Shown: one piece after another, positions 8,987 through 17,903 of the stretch
Layout of the letters: each line of letters starts with the position of its first letter
How positions within the stretch are numbered: position 1 is the stretch's first letter
Origin: Paludibacteraceae bacterium
GTDB taxonomy: Bacteria > Bacteroidota > Bacteroidia > Bacteroidales > Paludibacteraceae
Length of the DNA stretch: 51,206 nucleotides
Assembly (NCBI GenBank): GCA_018056165.1
Contig: JAGPGD010000003.1
Span: 1 to 51,206 of the forward strand
Direction of reading: 5' to 3'
Position numbers and translations under genes: made by a program
The notes under the pieces: generated by a model
The model's database searches: none
Told to the model about the DNA's origin: nothing
The model's input: only the letters and a program-made list of their open reading frames with translations

Positions 8987-8994
8987 TAATTTTG
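8987..8994 (+). promoter_or_regulatory. Bacteroidetes -7 element for glyS
   Basis: TAATTTTG followed by CA matches the consensus and lies 80 bases before the chosen glyS start at 9075. It lies downstream of an earlier in-frame ATG at 8973, which argues against that ATG being the start. Confidence 0.6.
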
Positions 8995-9074
8995 CAAAAC
9001 TTTTTGTAACTTTTTTGGAAGTTTCAAAGAAACTTGAAAATTACATCAATCATAAAAAATCGAAAATCAAATAT

Positions 9075-10619
9075 ATGATTTCACAGGAAGAAGTTTTTAA
9101 AAAACTGATAGCTCATTGCAAAGAATATGGTTTCGTCTTTCCATCCAGCGAAATTTATGAAGGTTTAAGTGCCGTGTATGATTATGGTCAGAATGGAGTC
9201 GAATTAAAAAATAACATTAAAAGATATTGGTGGGAAAGCATGACCATGCTGAACGAAAATGTAGTAGGACTCGATGCCGCCATTTTTATGCATCCTACTA
9301 CGTGGAAAGCTTCCGGTCATGTTGATGCTTTTAATGATCCATTAATTGACAATAAAGACAGTAAAAAACGATACAGAGCAGACGTTCTGATTGAAGATTT
9401 AATTGCAAAATATGATGAAAAGATAGAAAAGGAAGTGGAAAAAGCAGCAAAGCGGTTTGGCAAAAATTTTGACGAAGCACTTTTTCGCTCTACTAATGAA
9501 CAGGTGAAAGAACACATTGCGAAACGTGAAGAACTTCATCGCCGTTATCTAAAAGCAATGATAGAAAATGATCTGGCAGAGCTGAAAGCAATCATCATGG
9601 ATTATGACATTGTTTGCCCCATCAGCGGCACCAAAAATTGGACAGATGTGCGACAGTTCAATCTTATGTTTACTACTGAATTAGGCTCGAATTCTGATGC
9701 GACAATGACCATTTATTTGCGTCCCGAAACTGCTCAAGGAATTTTTGTTAATTTTCTGAATGTGCAAAAGACAGGAAGAATGAAAATTCCTTTTGGTATC
9801 GCTCAAATTGGCAAAGCTTTTCGTAATGAAATCATTGCACGTCAATTTATTTTCAGAATGCGAGAATTTGAACAAATGGAAATGCAATTTTTTGTTCGTC
9901 CTGGTGAAGAAATGAAATGGTTTGAATATTGGAAAAACTTCCGAATGAAATGGCACAAAGCATTGGGATTTGGTGATGAAAAATATCGTTTCCATGATCA
10001 CGAAAAACTTGCTCATTATGCCAATGCCGCTACTGATATTGAATTTGAATTTCCTTTCGGCTTTAAAGAAATTGAAGGCATTCACTCGCGAACCGATTTT
10101 GACTTGAAAAATCATGAAAAATATTCAGGGAAAAGTTTGAAATATTTTGATATAGATCTGAATGAATCTTATATTCCTTACGTTATTGAAACTTCCATTG
10201 GACTTGATCGGACTTTTCTTTCCATTATGGCAGCAGCTTACACGGAAGAGAAACTTGAAAACAATGAAAGTCGAGTAGTACTGAAATTTCCACCTGCACT
10301 TGCTCCGATTAAAGTAGCCATTTTTCCGTTAATCAGAAGAGATGGTCTTCCTGAAATAGCTCACAAAATTTATGAAGACTTAAAACTTGATTTTAAATGT
10401 TTTTATGACGAAAAAGACTCTATCGGCAAGCGCTACCGTCGTCAGGATGCCATTGGTACACCGTTTTGCATTACAGTTGATCATACAACACTGGAAGACA
10501 ATACGGTAACGATTCGTTATCGTGATTCAATGGAACAGGAACGTGTAAAAATTGAAGCTCTTTCCAGTGTGATTAGCGAAAAGATAAGTATGAAAAATCT
10601 ATTAAAGAAAATATTATAA
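9075..10619 (+). CDS. glyS: Glycyl-tRNA synthetase, dimeric class II type
   Basis: About 514 residues, charging tRNA-Gly with glycine. The N-terminus (MISQEEVFKKLIAHCKEYGF) and GLSAVYDYGQNGVELKNNIK are typical of the alpha2-type enzyme. Class II motifs are visible: RPETAQGIFVNF, then KIPFGIAQIGKAFRNEI (motif 2 region) and the C-terminal SIGLDRTF (motif 3). The anticodon-binding domain follows from about residue 415 (PIKVAIFPLIRRDGLPE). An in-frame ATG at 8973 would add 34 residues, but the promoter lies inside that stretch and family members begin near MISQEE. It ends at a terminator shared with a convergent gene. Confidence 0.95.
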   Translation: MISQEEVFKKLIAHCKEYGFVFPSSEIYEGLSAVYDYGQNGVELKNNIKRYWWESMTMLNENVVGLDAAIFMHPTTWKASGHVDAFNDPLIDNKDSKKRYRADVLIEDLIAKYDEKIEKEVEKAAKRFGKNFDEALFRSTNEQVKEHIAKREELHRRYLKAMIENDLAELKAIIMDYDIVCPISGTKNWTDVRQFNLMFTTELGSNSDATMTIYLRPETAQGIFVNFLNVQKTGRMKIPFGIAQIGKAFRNEIIARQFIFRMREFEQMEMQFFVRPGEEMKWFEYWKNFRMKWHKALGFGDEKYRFHDHEKLAHYANAATDIEFEFPFGFKEIEGIHSRTDFDLKNHEKYSGKSLKYFDIDLNESYIPYVIETSIGLDRTFLSIMAAAYTEEKLENNESRVVLKFPPALAPIKVAIFPLIRRDGLPEIAHKIYEDLKLDFKCFYDEKDSIGKRYRRQDAIGTPFCITVDHTTLEDNTVTIRYRDSMEQERVKIEALSSVISEKISMKNLLKKIL

Positions 10620-10649
10620 AAGATTTTTTAGAAGCTCAATTTAACCATC

Positions 10650-10679
10650 AGCAGGGACGGGCTTGTTCCTGCTTTTTTA
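10650..10679. terminator. Bidirectional intrinsic terminator between glyS and the Sua5/YciO gene
   Basis: AGCAGGGA pairs with TTCCTGCT (8 bp, one G-U) across an 8-base loop and is followed by a T run on the plus strand. It lies between the convergent genes, 31 bases after glyS ends. The minus-strand version has a weaker T tract. Confidence 0.8.
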
Positions 10680-10684
10680 TTTTT

Positions 10685-11293
10685 TTAATAAACAAGTTGA
10701 CCAGCACCTTGTCTAATGATAACAGGTTCATCGCCTGTACAATCAACCACTGTAGAAGGAATATAACCGCCTTCGCCACCATCTATCACCAGATCAACTA
10801 ATTTCCCATATTTTTCTTCGATTAATTCTGGATCAGTGATATATTCCTTAGTATCTTCGTGATAAAAAATAGAACTGGTCATCATAGGATTTCCCAATTC
10901 ACGAACAATTTCCAATGCAATATTATTATTGGGCATTCTAATTCCTACTGTTTTTTTATCTTTAAAAAGTTTGGGCAATTTATGACTTCCATTCAGAATA
11001 AAAGTAAAAGGTCCCGGCAAATTGTCCTTTAAAAGTTTAAAAGTTCTATCATCGAGTCTGGCATATTCACTTGCTTCACTTAAATCGTGACAAACAAAGG
11101 AAAGTTGTGAACGTCGTAAATCTTTTTTCTTTAATCTGATGATATATTCTACTCCTTTTTTGTTAAAAATATCGCATCCAAACGCATAAACAGTATCAGT
11201 TGGAAAAATAATAACACCACCCTGACGTAAAACTTCTATTACACGACGGATTTCATTCGAATTAGGATTGGTATTGTAAATTTTAATCAACAT
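10685..11293 (-). CDS. Sua5/YciO/YrdC-family protein (threonylcarbamoyl-AMP synthase-like)
   Basis: 202 residues with the YrdC fold: VIIFPTDTVYAFGCD (about residues 30-44), IIRLKKKDLRRSQLSFVC (the K-R-x-x-x-x-P-like RNA/ATP site), LPGPFTFIL, and VGIRMPNN. Sua5/TsaC enzymes make threonylcarbamoyl-AMP for t6A in tRNA. The C-terminal S-x-N motif of TsaC reads TSS here (MMTSSIF), more like the YciO subgroup, whose activity is weaker or different. So whether this is the t6A enzyme of the cell is uncertain. Confidence 0.85.
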   Translation of the reverse strand: MLIKIYNTNPNSNEIRRVIEVLRQGGVIIFPTDTVYAFGCDIFNKKGVEYIIRLKKKDLRRSQLSFVCHDLSEASEYARLDDRTFKLLKDNLPGPFTFILNGSHKLPKLFKDKKTVGIRMPNNNIALEIVRELGNPMMTSSIFYHEDTKEYITDPELIEEKYGKLVDLVIDGGEGGYIPSTVVDCTGDEPVIIRQGAGQLVY

Positions 11294-11341
11294 TTTTTTA
11301 TTTTTTTCTCTTTAAGAAAATTTCTTTTCTTTTAATATCTT

Positions 11342-11349
11342 CAAAGATA
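11342..11349 (-). promoter_or_regulatory. Bacteroidetes -7 element for the Sua5/YciO gene
   Basis: On the minus strand the bases read TATCTTTG, matching TAnnTTTG, about 48 bases before the start codon. Confidence 0.5.
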
Positions 11350-11354
11350 TAAAA

Positions 11355-11390
11355 ATAAAAAATCCCATAAGCAATACTTACAGGATTTTT
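11355..11390 (-). terminator. Intrinsic terminator after tpiA
   Basis: On the minus strand TCCTGTAAG pairs with CTTATGGGA (9 bp with two G-U pairs) across a 5-base loop, followed by a T-rich run. It lies 27 bases beyond the tpiA stop, just before the next gene's promoter. Confidence 0.7.
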
Positions 11391-11416
11391 ATCAAAATAT
11401 TTTCAAAAACAGTGAT

Positions 11417-12172
11417 TTAAAAAGCATCAATGATAGCTTTAAAATCTTGCGATTTCAATGAAGCCCCACCAATAAGTCCGCCATCGACATCAGGATTTGC
11501 AAACAGTTCTTTTGCATTTCCTGGATTACAACTCCCACCATAAAGAATAGAAAGATTATCAGCCACCAGAGAAGAATATCTTTCTTCAATGGTTTTTCGA
11601 ATAAAAGCATGCATTTCCTGAGCTTGTTCGGGAGTAGCATTTTTACCAGTGCCAATAGCCCAAACTGGTTCATAAGCAAGAATCAGTTTTGAAAACTCTT
11701 CTGCTGGAAGATGAAACAACGATTTTTCCAATTGTGATCTGACTACTTCAAAATGTTTTCCTGCTTCTCTTTCGCTCAATATTTCACCAATACAAAAAAT
11801 AGGCGTTAATTCATATTTCAGTGCCAATTCTACTTTGGTTTTCAGAATTTCAGGTGTTTCCCCGTAATAAGTGCGGCGTTCTGAGTGTCCTAAAATGACA
11901 AATTCTGCTCCAGTTGATTTTACCATTCCAGCACTTACTTCGCCTGTATAAGCTCCCCATTCCTTATCAGCACAATTTTGAGCAGCTACTCCTATTTTTT
12001 TTGTATCAATGGCAGCAACAATACTTGCTAAATGAATGAACGGAGGAGCAATAATTATCTGACAATTTAATTTAACATTTGCCAGAAGCGTATTCAATTC
12101 AGTTGCTAATTTCAACCCTTCTGGAAGGGTTTTATTCATTTTCCAATTTCCTGCGACAATGTTTTTTCTCAT
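11417..12172 (-). CDS. tpiA: Triosephosphate isomerase
   Basis: 251 residues, interconverting dihydroxyacetone phosphate and glyceraldehyde 3-phosphate in glycolysis. Catalytic signatures are all present: GNWKMN with the active-site Lys near residue 13, LGHSERR with His near 95, and [12 protein letters not shown] with Glu near 167, followed by loop 6. Phosphate-binding YGGS and IGGASL close the barrel. It has its own promoter element (12232-12239), although BT_3928 and DUF1599 genes precede it in the same direction, an arrangement I associate with Bacteroidales. Confidence 0.97.
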   Translation of the reverse strand: MRKNIVAGNWKMNKTLPEGLKLATELNTLLANVKLNCQIIIAPPFIHLASIVAAIDTKKIGVAAQNCADKEWGAYTGEVSAGMVKSTGAEFVILGHSERRTYYGETPEILKTKVELALKYELTPIFCIGEILSEREAGKHFEVVRSQLEKSLFHLPAEEFSKLILAYEPVWAIGTGKNATPEQAQEMHAFIRKTIEERYSSLVADNLSILYGGSCNPGNAKELFANPDVDGGLIGGASLKSQDFKAIIDAF

Positions 12173-12231
12173 CTTTTTATATTTTATGATAAATTATTTA
12201 TAAAATAAATTTGATAATCAATGATATAGGT

Positions 12232-12239
12232 CAAATTTA
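12232..12239 (-). promoter_or_regulatory. Bacteroidetes -7 element for tpiA
   Basis: On the minus strand the bases read TAAATTTG, matching TAnnTTTG, 60 bases before the tpiA start and inside the gap after the preceding gene. Confidence 0.5.
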
Positions 12240-12270
12240 ATTAATTCTTCACCAATGAATAAATTTCAAT

Positions 12271-13416
12271 CTAAAAATCTCGCCAGTTCCATTTTCCCAT
12301 AATTGTTCCATTTTTTATTAAAACCAACCCTGGATTGGCGCGAACAATTGTTTTCAACATTATGGGATCAGCCTTACAAAAAGGATAAGTTACGCCCGTA
12401 GCTTGGACAAATTTTTGAATCTCTTCATCAGAAGAAGCTGTAACAGCACAGAAAAAGCTGTTTGTTGACTGTGCTTTTTGATAAACTTTTTCTGCTTTTT
12501 TGGCACCAACTTTTGAAGCTTTGTTTACATCGTACATAATTAATAAATAAGCAGAATTATTTTCTTGAAGAATTATATCAGTAATATCTTCATCTTGAGT
12601 ATCAAAAATAACAAAATCATGAATAGGAGGACGATAACCTATTGATTTTAAAGTGGTTTTTTGATCGATAAATACCCACGTAGAATCATCTTTTGGATAA
12701 TTTTCGAGCGTAAATTCTTTTCGTTGCCCATTTTTTTCATAAATAAAAGTCGTTTCATATTGGTCTGTTTTGGCACCTTCAGGAATATGCATAGCTTCTG
12801 GAATATTTACACCTACTTTATATGGTAGAAAATCGATTAATGGTAAATGATGATAACAATAAATTGAAATAGCTATTCCCAACAAGGCAAAAATTACCAA
12901 TGCAAATGGTTCAATATGAGGTAAAAACAGAGGAGTGAATCTTTTTCGGTAAATTAAAAGCAATACAGCTAAGGAGATAAGTACCAGATTTTTGTAAAAA
13001 GTTTGCCAATTGGTCAATATAATTGCATCACCAAAACAACCACAATCAGTTATCGGATTTTTAAGTGCCAGATAAAGTGTGAGGGCAGTAAGTGCTGTCA
13101 AAAAAATAGCGGTTAAAATGATAGTAATACGTGGATAAATCTTTAATATCAAGTTAAATCCAAGTGTCAACTCAAAAGTAGAAAGTAAAATAGCAAAAGG
13201 AAGAGAAAGAAAAATGAAATAAGAAAAAGGGTGACCAAAAGCTATTAAATAATCTTCAATTTTATAGGCTGAACCTAAGGGATCAATTGCTTTAACAAAG
13301 CCTGAAAAAATAAAAACTAAGCCCAAAATTATTCGAGCCAATTCAAGAAAAAAATTAGCCGTTTTTGTTTCTTTATGAGATTTTGATTTTTTCTTTTTCG
13401 TGGAATTGTAAGTCAT
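12271..13416 (-). CDS. BT_3928-type membrane protein (DoxX/MauE-like with thioredoxin-like tail)
   Basis: 381 residues. The N-terminal half is a four-helix DoxX/MauE-like membrane domain beginning ARIILGLVFIFSGFVKAIDP, with a conserved-looking DCGCFGD segment near residue 125. A further helix lies at about 165-185. The C-terminal 110 residues resemble a thioredoxin-like domain (LLIMYDVNKASK..., ending GLVLIKNGTIMGKWNWRDF) but have no CxxC pair, so redox chemistry by this domain is unlikely. Function is not established; the MauE-like half suggests a role in handling reducing equivalents or disulphides at the inner membrane. Conserved beside DUF1599 and tpiA in this order. Confidence 0.82.
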   Translation of the reverse strand: MTYNSTKKKKSKSHKETKTANFFLELARIILGLVFIFSGFVKAIDPLGSAYKIEDYLIAFGHPFSYFIFLSLPFAILLSTFELTLGFNLILKIYPRITIILTAIFLTALTALTLYLALKNPITDCGCFGDAIILTNWQTFYKNLVLISLAVLLLIYRKRFTPLFLPHIEPFALVIFALLGIAISIYCYHHLPLIDFLPYKVGVNIPEAMHIPEGAKTDQYETTFIYEKNGQRKEFTLENYPKDDSTWVFIDQKTTLKSIGYRPPIHDFVIFDTQDEDITDIILQENNSAYLLIMYDVNKASKVGAKKAEKVYQKAQSTNSFFCAVTASSDEEIQKFVQATGVTYPFCKADPIMLKTIVRANPGLVLIKNGTIMGKWNWRDF

Positions 13417-13495
13417 TTTCTATAAAATAAACTTAAAAAACAAAAGATTTTTTATTTTTTCAACTGTGATTCTTATTAAAATGTAATTCAATTAT

Positions 13496-14056
13496 TTAAT
13501 GGTTATTGTGCGTTTTTTCCATTTCTTCCAGTTTTATCAAAGCAAAAATTGAATAATTGATAATATCATAATAGTTGGCATCGATTCCTTCTGAAATTAA
13601 AGTTTTTCCTGCATGATTTTCAATTTCTTTTATACGACAGATTTTCATAAGAATAATATCCACAAATGACTCCACTCGCATACTTCGCCATGCTTCATCG
13701 TAATCATGATTTTTATTGGACATCAAATCTTTGCTTTTCTGGATATATTTATCGTATAGTTCAACAGCTTGTTCAGTACTTATATCTACTTTTTCGGCAA
13801 AGCCTAATTCCAGTTGAATTAAACCGATGATTCCATAATTGATGATTCCAATAAATTCAGATTTTATATCTTCGTTGATTTTTGAAATTCCTTTCATTTG
13901 AATAGACCTAATACGATTGGCTTTGATAAAAAGCTGGTCGGTAACTGAAGAAGGACGTAAAAGGCGCCAGGAAGCACCGTAATCTTTTAATTTTTTAATG
14001 AAAATATCTTTGCAAATAGAAACAATTTTGTCAAATTGCTGTTCAGTTTGATCCAT
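13496..14056 (-). CDS. DUF1599-domain protein
   Basis: 186 residues built from two similar halves: KLKDYGASWRLLRPSSVTDQ near residue 20 and KNHDYDEAWRSMRVESFVD near residue 115, each followed by a helical R-x-x-x-I-E/Q segment and an ending DIINY or GIINYGIIGL stretch. This internal duplication is characteristic of DUF1599. The biochemical role is unknown to me. It is the first gene of the group leading to BT_3928 and tpiA, 79 bases ahead of the former. Confidence 0.85.
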   Translation of the reverse strand: MDQTEQQFDKIVSICKDIFIKKLKDYGASWRLLRPSSVTDQLFIKANRIRSIQMKGISKINEDIKSEFIGIINYGIIGLIQLELGFAEKVDISTEQAVELYDKYIQKSKDLMSNKNHDYDEAWRSMRVESFVDIILMKICRIKEIENHAGKTLISEGIDANYYDIINYSIFALIKLEEMEKTHNNH

Positions 14057-14137
14057 AAGTAAAAAATTAAGAATCTATTTATAAAAACAAATTACATTTT
14101 TATTTAATCTCTTTCTCATTGAATTTTTGGTCATTTG

Positions 14138-14145
14138 CAAAAGTA
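14138..14145 (-). promoter_or_regulatory. Bacteroidetes -7 element for the DUF1599 operon
   Basis: On the minus strand the bases read TACTTTTG, an exact match, about 80 bases before the start codon at 14056. Confidence 0.5.
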
Positions 14146-14189
14146 CAACTTTTAATCAAAAAAGACAATTAACACTTAAATCCTCATTT

Positions 14190-14236
14190 AAAAAAATCTC
14201 TTTGTCTTTGAAAATTTAAAAATCAGACAAAGAGAT
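14190..14236 (-). terminator. Strong intrinsic terminator after the biotin carrier gene
   Basis: A perfect 12-bp stem (minus strand ATCTCTTTGTCT with AGACAAAGAGAT) and an 18-base loop are followed by seven T residues on the minus strand. It starts 25 bases beyond the stop of the biotin carrier gene. Confidence 0.88.
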
Positions 14237-14261
14237 GAATTATCTGAATATTTTTTAAAAA

Positions 14262-14630
14262 TTATTCTTCAACGGGTTCTAACTCAATGATTAAATAATC
14301 CTTAGGAATTTGATCGCCAGGTTTAACATTAATTTTTTTAATTTTAGCTGTAAAAGGCATTTCGATACGATTTAGTGTTTTCATCGCCTCTAATGTTAAA
14401 AGTGGTTCTCCTTCTTCTACTACCTCGCCTTCTTTTACAAAAACCTCCACAATAGTACCTGGAATATATGAGTAAATTTCATAAGGACTAGGATTTTCCC
14501 ATTTTTTTCTATTAAGATATTTTTTAGTTAAAAGTGTTTTATATTTTCTTGCTGTAACTACAAAGTCAACAAATTCAGGGGTTTCATCTTTTTTTGCATT
14601 ATTTTTTTTCTGAAAATCATTTTTTCCCAT
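14262..14630 (-). CDS. Biotin carboxyl carrier-type protein
   Basis: 122 residues with a charged N-terminal half and a C-terminal biotinyl/lipoyl domain: IPGTIVEVFVKEGEVVEEGEPL, then the biotinylation site LEAMKTLNRIEMP with the modified Lys near residue 88, and a closing KPGDQIPKDYLIIEL. The usual site is EAMKM; here Met after Lys is replaced by Thr. Downstream of the carboxyltransferase gene by 106 bases, it most likely carries biotin for that enzyme complex. The start is uncertain within a few codons. Confidence 0.86.
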   Translation of the reverse strand: MGKNDFQKKNNAKKDETPEFVDFVVTARKYKTLLTKKYLNRKKWENPSPYEIYSYIPGTIVEVFVKEGEVVEEGEPLLTLEAMKTLNRIEMPFTAKIKKINVKPGDQIPKDYLIIELEPVEE

Positions 14631-14736
14631 TTATTCCTAATTTTTTTATTTTTAAAATTAAATAATCGTTTCTGTTTTTTGTTAACTTTCTAATAAAAGT
14701 CTGAAGCAGAAGTGAAATTCTTTATAAAATATTGAA

Positions 14737-16281
14737 TTATAAAGGAATATTTCCATGTTTTTTTGCAGGACGATAATCAAACTTTTTCTTTGATACACTC
14801 AGAGCGTGAAGCAATAAATCGCGCGTTTCAAGCGGTTCAATTACGGCATCAATATAACCTTTTCCTGCTGCCACGAAAGGATTTGCAAATTTTTCAATGT
14901 ATTCTTTCACTTTTTCTTGTCGCATAGCATCAGGATCAGGAGCTTCCATAATTTCTTTTTTGAAAATGATATTGGCTGCTCCTTCTGGTCCCATTACAGC
15001 AATTTCGGCATCTGGCCAGGCAAAAGTAAAGTCAGCTCCTAAATGCCTGGAATTCATTGCAATATAACCACCGCCATAAGCTTTTCTTAAAATAACTGTC
15101 ATTTTTGGTACTGTTGCTTCGGAATAAGCATATAGAACTTTTGCTCCGTGACGAATAACACCGGCATGTTCCTGATCTACACCAGGCAAATAGCCAGGAA
15201 TATCCACTAGCGTAATTAAAGGAATATTAAAGGCATCACAAAAACGAATAAATCGAGCAGCTTTATCTGAAGCATCGCAATCCAATACTCCTGCCAAATA
15301 CAAAGGTTGATTGGCTACAAAACCAACCGTTTCTCCATTCATTCGTGCAAAACCAACAACAACATTTTGAGCCCAAAGTTCCTGCACTTCAAAAAATTTA
15401 GAATTATCCACCAGTGCATAAATAATGTGTCTTACGTCATAAGGTAATTTTGGATTGGCAGGGATTATATTTTCAATGCTTTTTTTGAAAGTTGGTTTTT
15501 TAGGTTCTACTACAGGAGCTTTTTCTTCATTATTATGAGGTATTAAAGATATTAATTCTTTAATTTGTGCAAAGCATTCTTTTTCACTTAATGCGTAAAA
15601 ATGAGCATTTCCGGTAATTTCTGCATGTACCCGTGCTCCCCCCAGATCTTCCTGTGAAATCTTTTCACCCAAAACGGTTTCAATTACTCCTGGACCGGTA
15701 ATAAACATTTTAGAAATATTTTCAACCACAAAAACAAAATCAGTCAACGCGGGTGAATATACTGCTCCGCCGGCGCACGGACCTAAAATTACAGAAATTT
15801 GAGGAATTACCCCTGATGCCATTGTATTACGATAAAAAATTTCGCCATAACCTGCTAAAGCTCCAATACCTTCCTGAATACGAGCACCACCAGAGTCGTT
15901 AATGCCAATACAAGGCATTTTCATCTTTAAGGCATGATCCATAATTTTAGTTATTTTACGAGCATGTTGTATTCCCAATGAACCTCCCATCACCGTAAAG
16001 TCTTGAGCATAAACACATACAGGTTGACCATTAATTGTACCTGTTCCTGTAATTACTCCATCGCCCGGTAAATCTTTGGTATCCATTCCAAAATTCTTTT
16101 CTTCGTGTTGAACAAAAAGGTCATATTCGTAAAACGAACCTTCATCTAACAACGCACGAATACGATCGCGTGCTGTCATTTTTCCCATCGCCAATTGTTT
16201 CTCGATGGCTTTATCTCCCCCTCCTTTTTGAACAATTGCTTTTTTTTGTCGCAAAGCAATAATATTCTTTTTGGTAGTCAT
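14737..16281 (-). CDS. mmdA: Acyl-CoA carboxylase / methylmalonyl-CoA decarboxylase carboxyltransferase subunit
   Basis: 514 residues, normal for this family, with two crotonase-like halves. It moves a carboxyl group between biotin and propionyl-CoA (or acetyl-CoA). The N-half shows NDSGGARIQEGIGALAGYG and GPCAGGAVYSPALTDF; the C-half shows VDIPGYLPGVDQEHAGVIRHGAKVL and AYGGGYIAMNSRHLGADF, the usual acyl-CoA and biotin oxyanion sites. Sequence features best fit propionyl/methylmalonyl-CoA enzymes, which Bacteroidales use in propionate formation. No membrane beta subunit (mmdB) or biotin carboxylase is nearby, so direction of the reaction cannot be settled. Followed by a biotin carrier gene. 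Confidence 0.9.
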   Translation of the reverse strand: MTTKKNIIALRQKKAIVQKGGGDKAIEKQLAMGKMTARDRIRALLDEGSFYEYDLFVQHEEKNFGMDTKDLPGDGVITGTGTINGQPVCVYAQDFTVMGGSLGIQHARKITKIMDHALKMKMPCIGINDSGGARIQEGIGALAGYGEIFYRNTMASGVIPQISVILGPCAGGAVYSPALTDFVFVVENISKMFITGPGVIETVLGEKISQEDLGGARVHAEITGNAHFYALSEKECFAQIKELISLIPHNNEEKAPVVEPKKPTFKKSIENIIPANPKLPYDVRHIIYALVDNSKFFEVQELWAQNVVVGFARMNGETVGFVANQPLYLAGVLDCDASDKAARFIRFCDAFNIPLITLVDIPGYLPGVDQEHAGVIRHGAKVLYAYSEATVPKMTVILRKAYGGGYIAMNSRHLGADFTFAWPDAEIAVMGPEGAANIIFKKEIMEAPDPDAMRQEKVKEYIEKFANPFVAAGKGYIDAVIEPLETRDLLLHALSVSKKKFDYRPAKKHGNIPL

Positions 16282-16356
16282 GATAAGGTTTTATAAATTA
16301 ATTAAACATAAAAAATTATCTTCTCATACCCAAAATATGGGTTCCTTTTCAAAAAG

Positions 16357-16364
16357 CAAAAGTA
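16357..16364 (-). promoter_or_regulatory. Bacteroidetes -7 element for the carboxyltransferase operon
   Basis: On the minus strand the bases read TACTTTTG, an exact match, 76 bases before the start. A short palindrome (CCCAAAATATGGG) lies in the leader at about 16330-16342; its meaning is unknown. Confidence 0.5.
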
Positions 16365-16484
16365 CTACTTTTTTATTTATTTCTTTTGCTTAATCAATCC
16401 ATTTCTCTATTTCTGGAGGATAAAATACTTATTTATAAACAGTTATAAATATTTTATATTGCTTTAAAAAAACGAACTTCATTT

Positions 16485-16775
16485 TTAACGAAAAACAATC
16501 TCTTTGATAACTTCAGACCCTACATATTTATTTAAAGCATTTTTAATTTCTTCGCGGGAAAAAAACAATTCTTGTCGCAAAACAGAAGAGTTAATATTTA
16601 CATAAAGGACAGATTTTTTTATTTCTAAACGAGAGGTGTATTGAGTAATTTGTTCACCTAAAACAACAGGCCAGGCATTAATAATTCTTTTTTCAAATAA
16701 AGGTTGCTCTAAGTGCTGTGCTTTGAGCAGATGATGAATAATTTCAGCAAGTGACTCTGTATTACTTCGACGCAT
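16485..16775 (-). CDS. DUF721 (DciA-like) protein
   Basis: 96 residues with the DUF721 pattern: an N-terminal basic helix, then INAWPVVLGEQITQYTSRLEIKK and LYVNINSSVLRQELFFSREEIKNALNKYVG. DciA proteins load or regulate the replicative helicase in bacteria lacking DnaC, so a role in replication is plausible but not proven for this short version. The start lies 2 bases beyond the stop of the upstream glucosaminidase gene, indicating cotranscription. Confidence 0.85.
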   Translation of the reverse strand: MRRSNTESLAEIIHHLLKAQHLEQPLFEKRIINAWPVVLGEQITQYTSRLEIKKSVLYVNINSSVLRQELFFSREEIKNALNKYVGSEVIKEIVFR

Positions 16776-16777
16776 AT

Positions 16778-17680
16778 TTATCTTAATTTTAAAACCTGAC
16801 CCACTCGTGCCCCTTCTGTATAAGGTAAGTGATTGAGTTTATAAAGTTTTTCTGTTTTTATTCCATATTCTTGAGCTATGCTATGCATAGATTCACCTTC
16901 TTGTACTACGTGAATGGGATGATTTTTTGAAGCTTTGTTTTTCTTTGGACGAATATAAACTTTTTCCCATGCTATTAATTCAGCTTCAGCATCTACTTCG
17001 TTATAATTTCGTAATCGTTCCTCTTCCAGACTAAATTCTTCTGCAATACTTTCATAAGTATCGCATGGAGTAGCAACTACATACGGAACACCATTGTTTT
17101 TAAAAACTTTATGAGAAATATAAGCGCTTAAGCGGTAAATATCAGATGTTGCAATTGTTGCTTCTTTAAATTCAGCCTTATCAAATCTTTGCAAATTATA
17201 ATTTTCAATGATTGAAATCAACTTGTAAGCATAGGCAGGGTCGGTAGCATAACCTGCATTTTTAAGTCCGAATGCCCATCCTTGATAATCAGTAGGATCT
17301 AATTGAAACAAAAAAGCATAACGTTGCCTTTTTTTCAGAAAAAGAGAATGATCCTCGTACGATTCTGATACGCTTTTATATCTTCTGAAACATTCGTTTT
17401 TCTCATCATCGTCCCAATAAATTGTTTCGCCTGTCCAATCATTGTTACACTTTATTCCAAAATGATTGTTGGCTCGTTGAGAGAGATAACTTTGCCCTGC
17501 TGACGATTCTAATAATCCTTGTGCTAATATGATGCTGGCAGGAATGTTATGTAATTTTTGCTGTTTTTCTGCCAGAGAATGATATTTTTCAATGTAAGTT
17601 AGATAAGCCTTGTTTTGCACTTGACTATTGGCAAAGCCACAAAATAAAATAAAAGATAATAACCACTTTATTTTTTTCAT
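16778..17680 (-). CDS. Secreted glucosaminidase-domain peptidoglycan hydrolase with two LysM domains
   Basis: 300 residues with a signal peptide (about 19 residues, ending NSQ). The glucosaminidase domain spans about 30-165: IPASIILAQGLLESSAGQS contains the likely catalytic Glu near residue 57, followed by NNHFGIKCN and the YKSVSESYEDHSLFL segment. Two LysM peptidoglycan-binding domains follow (about 195-245 and 250-300; the second starts HVVQEGESMHSIAQEYGI). It should cut glycan strands in the periplasm during growth or division. It forms a pair with the downstream DUF721 gene, an unusual functional mix that I have seen as a Bacteroidales neighbourhood. Confidence 0.92.
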   Translation of the reverse strand: MKKIKWLLSFILFCGFANSQVQNKAYLTYIEKYHSLAEKQQKLHNIPASIILAQGLLESSAGQSYLSQRANNHFGIKCNNDWTGETIYWDDDEKNECFRRYKSVSESYEDHSLFLKKRQRYAFLFQLDPTDYQGWAFGLKNAGYATDPAYAYKLISIIENYNLQRFDKAEFKEATIATSDIYRLSAYISHKVFKNNGVPYVVATPCDTYESIAEEFSLEEERLRNYNEVDAEAELIAWEKVYIRPKKNKASKNHPIHVVQEGESMHSIAQEYGIKTEKLYKLNHLPYTEGARVGQVLKLR

Positions 17681-17822
17681 TATAAAAACAATTAGTTAGC
17701 AAATATCGATATTCAAATTTGTTATTTTAAATTATGATAAAGTGTCTCTTAACAAAATGTAAAGATATATACAAAAATAATTTATTTTTCCGAAAATAAG
17801 CCCTAAAAAAGAATTAATTTCC

Positions 17823-17830
17823 TATTTTTG
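17823..17830 (+). promoter_or_regulatory. Bacteroidetes -7 element for cdd
   Basis: TATTTTTG matches TAnnTTTG and lies 73 bases ahead of the cdd start. Confidence 0.5.
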
Positions 17831-17903
17831 TAATTTGGCATTAAATTTTAATATTAATGTCATTTGATTTTCAATAAGTTAAAAACATTAAAGGAAATTA
17901 TGT

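Noticed and set aside
8973..9074. A longer glyS start at the ATG of 8973
   Set aside because: A consensus -7 element lies inside this stretch, and family members start near MISQEE. The 34 extra residues look non-conserved.
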